DNA of 64,000 nt. Source: Rheinheimera pacifica (GTDB lineage Bacteria; Pseudomonadota; Gammaproteobacteria; Enterobacterales; Alteromonadaceae). Location: assembly GCF_024809855.1 (NCBI RefSeq), contig NZ_JANUEM010000017.1, positions 25,339 through 89,338 of the forward strand. The letters run 5' to 3'. Positions 9,332 to 15,400 of the stretch are shown piece after piece (positions within the stretch are counted from its first letter, which is position 1; each line of letters begins with the position of its first letter). A program made the translations under genes and the position numbers. The notes below the pieces were generated by a model. The model had not been told where the DNA came from and did not search any database. It saw nothing but the letters and a program-made list of their open reading frames with translations.

Positions 9332-10099
9332 ATGATACAAGTAAACAATGCCAGTATCAGCGAAGCGGCCATTATGGCCGAAGTACAATACCATCCGGCG
9401 GCGAACAAACGCGCAGCTACGCTTAAAGCTGCAGAATCACTGATCATCGGTGAATTATTACGTCAACGCGCCAAAACACTGGGCCTGAGCGTAAAAAGCG
9501 AGCTGAACAGCGCCAGCGATGATGACTTTCTGGATGCACTGATTAGCCGCGAACTGCCGATCCCCACCGCATCGGAAGAAGAATGCTTACAATACTACAA
9601 GCTAAACCCGCAGCGCTTCGCCAGCTCGCCGCTGCTAGAGGTCAGCCATATTTTGCTTGCCGCTGCACCGGAGGATGATAAAGCCCGGGTAGAAGCCAAG
9701 ACCTTATCCGAGCAATTAATTTTGCAGCTGCAACAAGGCGACAGCCTGGCTGAGCTGGCTAAACACTACTCGGCCTGCCCGTCAAAAGAAACCGGCGGCA
9801 GCTTAGGCCAAATAAGTCGTGGCCAGACGGTGCCGGAGTTTGAACGGCAAATTTTTAGTGCTGAGCCGGGTTTGCTGCCGCAAGGTATCGAAAGCCGTTA
9901 CGGTTTTCATATCGTGTTTATTGCCCGCAAAGTGCCGGGTAAGCTATTACCGTTTAGTGCCGTACAACAAAAAATAGCCGAATACCTGAATGAAAAAGTC
10001 CGCCGCAAAGCAGTGGCGCAGTATATTCATACGCTGATAGTTGCGGCAGAAATTGAAGGCTATGATTTTAAGCTATCCGACTCGCCGCTAATGCAGTAA
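9332..10099 (+). CDS. PpiC/parvulin-type peptidyl-prolyl isomerase of the nar cluster
   Basis: Cytoplasmic NifM/PpiC-like foldase: an N-terminal helical part (about 1-95) and a parvulin domain (about 100-205) with LEVSHILLAA, GGSLGQISRGQ and YGFHIVFI signatures. It has 255 residues from the ATG at 9332, which has AGAGGTT before it; an in-frame ATG 84 bp upstream lies inside the palindromic repeat and is unlikely. No signal peptide is present. Its place after narI matches Pseudomonas-type nar clusters, where a PpiC gene follows narI. A role in nitrate reductase assembly is inferred. Confidence 0.85.
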   Translation: MIQVNNASISEAAIMAEVQYHPAANKRAATLKAAESLIIGELLRQRAKTLGLSVKSELNSASDDDFLDALISRELPIPTASEEECLQYYKLNPQRFASSPLLEVSHILLAAAPEDDKARVEAKTLSEQLILQLQQGDSLAELAKHYSACPSKETGGSLGQISRGQTVPEFERQIFSAEPGLLPQGIESRYGFHIVFIARKVPGKLLPFSAVQQKIAEYLNEKVRRKAVAQYIHTLIVAAEIEGYDFKLSDSPLMQ

Positions 10100-10117
10100 A
10101 ACGATCGCCTTACTGAG

Positions 10118-10141
10118 GGGCGCATGCTTGCGCCCTTTTTT
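10118..10141 (+). terminator. Rho-independent terminator of the nar operon
   Basis: GGGCGCA-TGCT-TGCGCCC stem-loop followed directly by six T residues, 18 bp after the PpiC gene stop. Confidence 0.9.
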
Positions 10142-10198
10142 GCTTTTCTGTTACTTAGAACTGAGAAAACAGCGCAGTACCAACTGGTTCTGCCCACT

Positions 10199-10214
10199 TA
10201 CCATAAAGTAGGTA
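10199..10214. promoter_or_regulatory. Weak 7-2-7 NarL/NarP-like site before porin gene
   Basis: TACCATA-AA-GTAGGTA has the head-to-head 7-2-7 geometry, but only the right half is close to TACYYMT (6/7 against 4/7). An AT-rich stretch follows before the gene at 10289. Tentative. Confidence 0.25.
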
Positions 10215-10288
10215 ACCATTTAATATAATTATAAAAAAATATATTTAGCGTTAAGATCTCCCTGTCGCCTATTGTCAGGAAGCCAGCA

Positions 10289-11506
10289 ATGAAAACAACC
10301 GTTTCTGCTTTATCTTTTGCTATCACTCTCGCATTCTCTGCTGCCTGTGCAGCATCACCTGCGCACGCTGACAGCGCCAGCAAGCAGTTGGAGCAAGCAT
10401 TGACACAAAGCAGTGTATCAGCGCATTTTCGCTATCGGCTGGAATATGTCGGCCAGGACAATCAGCTTGATGATGCCTTTGCCTCCACCCTGCGTAGCCG
10501 CGTTAACGTTAATACCGGTAAAGCCTATGGTATTAGCGCCTTACTGCAGGTTGATAATGTCAGCCTGGTGGGTAACGACAATTACAACAGCACCGTCAAT
10601 GGTAAAACAGATTACAACATGGTGGCCGACCCTAAAGGCACCGATATTAATCAGGCCCTGCTGCGCTATCAGAACGACAGCGGCACCACGCTTAGTGCTG
10701 GCCGCCAGTTGGTTAACCAACTAAACCAACGCTTTTTAGGCGGTGTAGGCTGGCGCCAGAATGAGCAAACGCTGGATGGCTACCGCCTGCAACAAACATT
10801 TGCCAGCAACTTTAGCGCTGAGCTTGGCCATTACTACAATGTTAACCGGGTATTTGGCCCCAAAAGCCCCGCTGCCGATCAACACGGCAGCTTCAATACG
10901 GCACTACTGCAATGGCAGATAACTCCGGCGCATCAGTTGGCTGCTTTTGGCTATGACTTTGATTTCGATAACTGGGCAGCACGCAATAGCCGCACCGTTG
11001 GCGCAGATTATCAGGGCAAGCTTAACAGCGGACCTAAGCTTAGCTGGCAGCTAGCGCTGGCTAAACAAGACGATGCGCACAAGGCGCCGTTAAGTTTTAG
11101 CCATCACTATCACCGCTTAAGCCTGAGCTGGGTGCTGGATAGTGTGACGTTGGAGGCCGGCCAGGAGCGTTTAGCCGGTGATGGCCAAAGCGCCTTTCAA
11201 ACGCCGCTGGCCACCTTGCATGCTTTTTCCGGTTTTGCCGATATGTTTTTAACTACCCCCAATACCGGCCTGCGCGACAACTGGCTGCAAGCCAGCACTA
11301 AACTAAACGCGGTGGCACTGACACTGGCCTATCATCGCTTTGATAGTGATGCCGGTAGCAGCAAATACGGTGATGAATGGAATGCCAGCGCCGGTTACAC
11401 GCTGAATAAGCAATTATCTGCCTTACTGAAACTGGCGCATTACAACGCTGATACCCTGGCAGTGAACACTACTAAAGTTTGGCTGATGCTCAGCTACCAA
11501 TTGTAG
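10289..11506 (+). CDS. Outer-membrane beta-barrel porin-like protein
   Basis: Secreted protein of 405 residues with a Sec signal peptide (about 1-27, ending near AHADS). The rest is repeated amphipathic strands with aromatic girdles and ends in YQL, typical of outer-membrane barrels. Segments such as FRYRLEYVGQDN and SAGRQLVNQLNQRFLGG recall the alginate-export/OprD-like porin group. AGGAAG precedes the ATG. It is a single gene between two terminators. By position a nitrate/nitrite channel is possible, but substrate cannot be read from sequence. Confidence 0.8.
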   Translation: MKTTVSALSFAITLAFSAACAASPAHADSASKQLEQALTQSSVSAHFRYRLEYVGQDNQLDDAFASTLRSRVNVNTGKAYGISALLQVDNVSLVGNDNYNSTVNGKTDYNMVADPKGTDINQALLRYQNDSGTTLSAGRQLVNQLNQRFLGGVGWRQNEQTLDGYRLQQTFASNFSAELGHYYNVNRVFGPKSPAADQHGSFNTALLQWQITPAHQLAAFGYDFDFDNWAARNSRTVGADYQGKLNSGPKLSWQLALAKQDDAHKAPLSFSHHYHRLSLSWVLDSVTLEAGQERLAGDGQSAFQTPLATLHAFSGFADMFLTTPNTGLRDNWLQASTKLNAVALTLAYHRFDSDAGSSKYGDEWNASAGYTLNKQLSALLKLAHYNADTLAVNTTKVWLMLSYQL

Positions 11507-11571
11507 CCATCGTTACGTTTTTCTTCTCTCATAGTTCCACCTTGGCCAATACTGCATGTTGGCTCCTCTGT

Positions 11572-11603
11572 ACCGCCCCTGGTTTTCAGTGGGCGGTTTT
11601 TTT
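11572..11603 (+). terminator. Rho-independent terminator after porin gene
   Basis: ACCGCCC and GGGCGGT pair around a 12-base loop, followed by a run of seven T (T-rich to 11603). Confidence 0.88.
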
Positions 11604-11635
11604 ATTTTCTATGTCACACATCAAGCCCCGCGTCT

Positions 11636-11651
11636 TACTCCCGATGGGGTA
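11636..11651. promoter_or_regulatory. 7-2-7 NarL/NarP-type site upstream of nrdG
   Basis: TACTCCC-GA-TGGGGTA has exact 7-2-7 geometry; each half matches TACYYMT except at its innermost base. It lies about 60 bp upstream of an FNR-like box. This suggests nitrate modulation of the anaerobic ribonucleotide reductase. Confidence 0.45.
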
Positions 11652-11709
11652 ATAACTGCAGTAAAACTGCGCCCTGGCGTCAGGCTGTAGTTTTCACAGC
11701 TGCAAAAAC

Positions 11710-11723
11710 ATGATCCAGATCAA
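11710..11723 (+). promoter_or_regulatory. FNR box of nrdG-nrdD
   Basis: ATGATCCAGATCAA matches TTGAT-N4-ATCAA at 9 of 10 fixed positions. A GATAAT -10-like element at 11768-11773 would put the box near -62, a class I FNR position. A perfect 16-bp palindrome (11735-11750) lies between them. Confidence 0.65.
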
Positions 11724-11734
11724 ACTTTGCCCCG

Positions 11735-11750
11735 AGCTTAGCGCTAAGCT
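11735..11750. promoter_or_regulatory. Perfect 16-bp palindrome in the nrdG promoter
   Basis: AGCTTAGCGCTAAGCT is a perfect inverted repeat between the FNR box and the putative -10, a good operator position. The regulator is unknown. It does not match the NrdR box well; a weak half-similar sequence (ACACTATATAGAGGG) overlaps the nrdG ribosome site at about 11785-11799. Confidence 0.35.
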
Positions 11751-11803
11751 AAACCACAACATCTAGTGATAATGAAAAAAAAACACACTATATAGAGGGT
11801 TCA

Positions 11804-12256
11804 ATGCTTAGGTTTACTGATGAACAAATCGCCTTTCAGGAAGTGCCCGGCGAAGTATCACTGGCTTATACCATCGCAGGTTGTCAGTTGGGTTGCAAAG
11901 GCTGCCATAGCGGCTACAGCTGGCACAGCGAGCAAGGCACAGCGTTAACCGATAGCTATTTGCAACAGCGGCTGCAAACGTATAAGGGCCTGATTAGCTG
12001 CGTACTGTTTTTAGGCGGCGAATGGCAACCGCAAACGCTACTGCAGCTGTTAACACGGGCGCGTAGCACAGGCCTTAATACCTGTTTATATACCGGGTTG
12101 GATGATGTCGGTCCGGCACTGAAGCAGCAACTGACTTACCTGAAAACCGGCCGCTGGCTGGCAGAGCACGGTGGCCTGAACAGCCCGCATACTAACCAGG
12201 TTTTTACCGATTTACGTACAGGCCAATGCCTGAATCATTTATTTATTCAACCATAA
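11804..12256 (+). CDS. nrdG: Anaerobic ribonucleotide reductase activase NrdG
   Basis: Radical-SAM enzyme that installs the glycyl radical on NrdD. The CxxxCxxC cluster motif is C27-QLG-C31-KG-C34, followed by HSGYSW. It has 150 residues, the usual length. GAGGG precedes the ATG. Gene order is nrdG then nrdD, the reverse of E. coli, with an 18-bp gap, so the two are an operon under the FNR-type promoter upstream. Confidence 0.93.
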   Translation: MLRFTDEQIAFQEVPGEVSLAYTIAGCQLGCKGCHSGYSWHSEQGTALTDSYLQQRLQTYKGLISCVLFLGGEWQPQTLLQLLTRARSTGLNTCLYTGLDDVGPALKQQLTYLKTGRWLAEHGGLNSPHTNQVFTDLRTGQCLNHLFIQP

Positions 12257-12274
12257 CATGCTGAGAGATGCGCT

Positions 12275-14113
12275 ATGCAAGCACTGAATTTCCATCAACT
12301 ACAAAGCAAACTCACGTTTATTGAAAATTATCTGACAGCAAATAATGCGGCTGATGGCTCGAAACTGGATGCCAATGCCAACGTAACACAAAAAAACATT
12401 GCCACTCTGGAAGCTGAGCTGATGAAAGATCAGTTTATTCAGGTAAACCGGGCCTTAGTCAGCAATAAAATCAGCATGCTGTTTGGTGCTGAACTGGCTG
12501 CCGAATACCTGCGCCAAATTACTAAGCATGAAATTTACGTACACGACGAAACCAGCTTAAAGCCTTACTGTGTATCGGTAACCATGTACCCGTTTTTACG
12601 CGATGGTTTAACCAGGCTCGGTGGCGAATCACAAGCGCCGCAACACTTAGAATCGTTTTGCGGCTGCTTTGTAAACTTTGTGTTTGCCGTGTCCAGCCAG
12701 TTTGCCGGTGCTGTTGCTACGGTAGAATTTTTAACCTACTTTGATTACTTTGCCCGTAAAGATTATGGCGATAATTACCTGCAAACCCACCGCAAGCAAA
12801 TTGCCAACCATCTGCAGCATGTGGTGTATGCGTTAAACCAGCCGGCAGCAGCCCGCGGTTATCAAAGCGTGTTCTGGAATATTTCCGTGTATGATCAGCA
12901 TTACTTTGACAGTATGTTTGGCAACTTTGTATTTCCGGATTTTGTAAAACCAGAGTGGCAGTCGGTAGCCGCCTTACAGCAGTTTTTCCTCAGTTGGTTT
13001 AATAGAGAACGGGAAAAAACTGTGCTGACTTTCCCGGTCGTTACCGTGGCGATGCTAACCGACAACGGTAAATGTAAAGACACAGCCTTTGCCAACGACA
13101 TCGCCCACGAGATGGCGGCCGGTAACTCATTCTTTATTTATCAATCAGACAACGCCGACTCGCTGGCCAGTTGCTGCCGGCTACGCAGTGAAATCAGCGA
13201 CAACACCTTCTCGTATTCACTGGGTGCCGGTGGCGTGGCAACCGGTTCCATCAATGTGATTACGCTGAATATGAACCGGCTGGTGCAGGATGGCCGCGAT
13301 TTAGCCGCAGAGATAGGTAAAATTCATAAGTATCAGGTGGCGTACCGTAAGCTGATTGAAGAATATCAGGCAGCCGGTTTACTGACAGTATACGATGCCA
13401 GTTTTATCTCTCTGGATAAGCAGTTTCTGACTATCGGTATTAACGGCATGGTAGAAGCCGCAGAATCACAAGGCTTAGTGGCCAGCAATAACCCGGATTA
13501 TATCCGCTTTGTTCAGCAGCATTTAAAAGTGATTTTCGATGCCAACAAAGCCGCTAAAGCCGAATATGGTTATATGTTTAATACCGAGTTTGTACCAGCG
13601 GAAAACCTGGGCGTGAAAAATGCCAAGTGGGACCGCGAAGATGGCTATCTGGTGCCGCGCGATTGCTATAACTCGTATTTTTATGTGGTAGAGGACGAGC
13701 ATAGCAATACGCTGGACAAATTCCAGCTGCATGGCCGCGAGTTACTGGATTACCTCGACGGCGGCTCAGCGCTACATTTAAACCTGGAGGAAAAACTCGA
13801 TCAGCCGGGCTATGTAAACCTGCTGAATATTGCCGCCCATACCGGCTGTAATTACTTTTGTGTCAACGTCAAAATTACCATCTGTAACCAATGTGAAACC
13901 ATTGATAAACGCACGCTACCGCACTGCCCCGCCTGTGGCAGCGCGGATATCGACTACGGTACCCGCGTTATCGGCTACCTGAAGCGGGTATCGGCATTCA
14001 GCAAAGGCCGCCGCCAGGAGCATGAGCTACGTCATTATCACCGGCAACAGCAGCACCGCCAACAATCACAGATCGTAGAGGCAGAGCAAGCCCGCACTCA
14101 GCGAACCGGTTAG
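12275..14113 (+). CDS. nrdD: Class III anaerobic ribonucleoside-triphosphate reductase NrdD
   Basis: Oxygen-sensitive glycyl-radical enzyme making dNTPs without O2. It has 612 residues, about 100 shorter than E. coli NrdD. The N-terminus begins directly with a helical linker and shows no ATP-cone, so dATP overall inhibition through a cone is not expected. The C-terminal zinc cysteines are CNQC and CPAC, and the radical glycine is G567 in RVIGYL. A Gln/Arg-rich tail of about 40 residues follows. It is co-transcribed with nrdG. Confidence 0.95.
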   Translation: MQALNFHQLQSKLTFIENYLTANNAADGSKLDANANVTQKNIATLEAELMKDQFIQVNRALVSNKISMLFGAELAAEYLRQITKHEIYVHDETSLKPYCVSVTMYPFLRDGLTRLGGESQAPQHLESFCGCFVNFVFAVSSQFAGAVATVEFLTYFDYFARKDYGDNYLQTHRKQIANHLQHVVYALNQPAAARGYQSVFWNISVYDQHYFDSMFGNFVFPDFVKPEWQSVAALQQFFLSWFNREREKTVLTFPVVTVAMLTDNGKCKDTAFANDIAHEMAAGNSFFIYQSDNADSLASCCRLRSEISDNTFSYSLGAGGVATGSINVITLNMNRLVQDGRDLAAEIGKIHKYQVAYRKLIEEYQAAGLLTVYDASFISLDKQFLTIGINGMVEAAESQGLVASNNPDYIRFVQQHLKVIFDANKAAKAEYGYMFNTEFVPAENLGVKNAKWDREDGYLVPRDCYNSYFYVVEDEHSNTLDKFQLHGRELLDYLDGGSALHLNLEEKLDQPGYVNLLNIAAHTGCNYFCVNVKITICNQCETIDKRTLPHCPACGSADIDYGTRVIGYLKRVSAFSKGRRQEHELRHYHRQQQHRQQSQIVEAEQARTQRTG

Positions 14114-14122
14114 ATCATACAA

Positions 14123-14148
14123 CAGCCTGGGGCCAACACTCCGGGCTG
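14123..14148. terminator. Hairpin downstream of nrdD, no T-run
   Basis: CAGCCTGG and CCGGGCTG are complementary at 7 of 8 positions around a 10-base loop, 10 bp after the nrdD stop. Without a T-run it may be a weak terminator or an RNA-protecting stem. Confidence 0.35.
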
Positions 14149-14237
14149 CACCCGATATACCCATTAGTGGGAATTTAACCCCGCAGTTGTATGGGTAATA
14201 ATTTGCCTACTCTGTACAACATTACTTAATGCCGGAC

Positions 14238-14279
14238 ATCCCACGCAGGTGAATATTCGCAGAAATATCCCGTGCAGGT
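14238..14279. repeat. Direct repeat upstream of the Cys-motif gene
   Basis: ATCCCACGCAGGT (14238-14250) and ATCCCGTGCAGGT (14267-14279) are 13-bp direct repeats with two mismatches, 29 bp apart. The palindrome GAATATTC lies between them. A heptamer-like TACCCAT is at 14158-14164 and an inverted ATGGGTA at 14191-14197. These suggest a control region; no regulator is assigned. Confidence 0.3.
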
Positions 14280-14309
14280 TTTGCCGGTCTATACAGGCAG
14301 TACAGCATC

Positions 14310-14630
14310 ATGGATAAAAAACCTGATTTAAAAACAGCCATGCAGCAGTTAATCGCTCAGGTAAAAACTGAGCTTCCGCTTTATGAACCTTCAACTTTTA
14401 TATGCGGTACTAACACCGATTGTATCGGCTGTCCGAAGAAAATGCTGGAAATGGTCGATTCCGAACTGTGTTTCTGGGAAAACGCAATGAAGCACGGCAG
14501 GGTGCCCAAATTTGATGAGCTACGCCGGTTTGGCAAACTTTGCCTGAGTGTACGGCGAATGTTAATCAAAAATAAGCTGATCTCAGCCCCTGCCTCGGAA
14601 CACATCACACAACATAAAGTATCTTTATAA
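14310..14630 (+). CDS. Small conserved-looking protein with C-x5-C-x2-C motif
   Basis: I do not recognise this 106-residue protein. It is soluble, mostly helical, with CGTNTDCIGCPKK around 32-43 (C-x5-C-x2-C) and two more Cys (LCFW, LCLSVRR), enough for a metal or Fe-S site. The C-terminal half is basic (KFDELRRFGKLCLSVRRML). It stands alone between nrdD and the sirB2/norB pair. No strong ribosome site is visible. The position in a nitrate/NO island suggests a redox or NO-linked role, but that is only context. Confidence 0.65.
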   Translation: MDKKPDLKTAMQQLIAQVKTELPLYEPSTFICGTNTDCIGCPKKMLEMVDSELCFWENAMKHGRVPKFDELRRFGKLCLSVRRMLIKNKLISAPASEHITQHKVSL

Positions 14631-14646
14631 CCTCGAAAAATAACAC

Positions 14647-14660
14647 TGCCTATACAGGCA
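14647..14660. terminator. Short hairpin between convergent genes
   Basis: TGCCT-ATAC-AGGCA is a 5-bp stem with a 4-base loop, lying between the stop of the Cys-motif gene and the sirB2 stop (convergent genes). The stem is short and lacks a clear T-run, so function is uncertain. Confidence 0.3.
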
Positions 14661-14686
14661 CTTGCAATATACTGCTGTAGTCGGCG

Positions 14687-15067
14687 CTAGACAAATAACA
14701 ACGGCTTGAATCTGGCCAGATAAAAAATTCCACTGAGGTGTGCCAACGCCATGGCGACACAAGCAGCTCTTAGCGACAGAGACAGGCTTTGTTTTAACGC
14801 GCCAATACCAAACAGGATATAGCCAATCAGCAGTAAAATTTTGAACCCGAGCCACTGGTGCACAAAGGGTTGCCAGGGCCCTATTGCCAGCAAGGTAAAT
14901 GCCAGCGTTAATAACAGGCTATCGTTAATATGAGGTAAGTAACGTGCCGGGGTTTGTCGCCAGCCTGGCTTACCTACCATATCCAATAGCAACCGGCCAA
15001 TAAACAAACCGGCGCTTAAATAAGCACAAAACATATGTAACTGTTTTACCTGTAAATAGTACTCCAT
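14687..15067 (-). CDS. SirB2-family integral membrane protein
   Basis: Four-TM protein of 126 residues with family features: an N-terminal LQVKQLHMFCAYLSAGLF segment, PHINDSLLL after the second helix and basic loops. The family was named for a Salmonella invasion regulator locus, but its biochemical role is unknown. It is divergent from norB; the first NorR-type box begins 74 bp upstream of its start, so it may share NO control. Confidence 0.82.
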   Translation of the reverse strand: MEYYLQVKQLHMFCAYLSAGLFIGRLLLDMVGKPGWRQTPARYLPHINDSLLLTLAFTLLAIGPWQPFVHQWLGFKILLLIGYILFGIGALKQSLSLSLRAACVAMALAHLSGIFYLARFKPLLFV

Positions 15068-15140
15068 AGCGCCTTGCCTCTAAGCTTTTTCTGCGCACTA
15101 CCTTAAAGCAACTTTCACTCTGAGCCTATATCGCCAAAGA

Positions 15141-15153
15141 GGTAGAAAACACC
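15141..15153. promoter_or_regulatory. NorR enhancer box A
   Basis: GGT-AGAAAAC-ACC fits the GGT-N7-ACC NorR target known from Ralstonia; flanking bases extend the symmetry (GAGGT...ACCTC). It is one of four upstream of norB. Confidence 0.7.
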
Positions 15154-15170
15154 TCGCAGCAAACGGCATA

Positions 15171-15183
15171 GGTACTTAGTACC
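15171..15183. promoter_or_regulatory. NorR enhancer box B
   Basis: GGTACTTAGTACC is a perfect palindrome and an exact GGT-N7-ACC site, centred 30 bp from box A. Confidence 0.75.
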
Positions 15184-15188
15184 CAATG

Positions 15189-15201
15189 GGTAAATTTAAC
15201 C
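15189..15201. promoter_or_regulatory. NorR enhancer box C
   Basis: GGT-AAATTTA-ACC, flanked by one more G and C on each side, centred 18 bp from box B. Confidence 0.72.
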
Positions 15202-15213
15202 CCGCCCTACTCA

Positions 15214-15226
15214 GGTCTAAAGCACC
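15214..15226. promoter_or_regulatory. NorR enhancer box D
   Basis: GGT-CTAAAGC-ACC, the box nearest the promoter, centred 25 bp from box C and about 65 bp upstream of the sigma-54-like element. Confidence 0.68.
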
Positions 15227-15278
15227 CGGCACCAAGCAAAAGACAAAATATTTCAATACATAACAATCACTTAATCTT

Positions 15279-15294
15279 TGGCTTATTTCTTGTA
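15279..15294 (+). promoter_or_regulatory. Sigma-54-type -24/-12 promoter of norB
   Basis: TGGCTTATTTCTTGTA places GG at -24 and TTG at -12 with the correct spacing, but the usual C of the -12 GC is T. With four NorR boxes upstream and norR present at 41.8-43.3 kb, this is the best promoter candidate. Confidence 0.55.
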
Positions 15295-15343
15295 ATGGTT
15301 AAAACGGCGGGTAAAGCCCGTTTAATAAAAACAGGAGTGAAGT

Positions 15344-15400
15344 ATGACACTTAGGCACAATAACAATGATGTAAGGGGGTTGTATGGCCGGATATCGTAA
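15344..15400 (+). CDS. Possible 18-residue leader ORF overlapping the norB start
   Basis: ATG behind a strong AGGAGTGA site opens an 18-codon frame (MTLRHNNNDVRGLYGRIS) ending inside norB, whose own ATG is at 15384 in another frame behind AAGGGGG. The strong ribosome site is the only evidence. It could couple or attenuate norB translation, or be chance. Confidence 0.3.
   Translation: MTLRHNNNDVRGLYGRIS

Noticed and set aside
14167..14182. NorR box upstream of the Cys-motif gene
   Set aside because: GTGGGAATTTAACCCC looks like box C at norB but does not give GGT-N7-ACC in any register.
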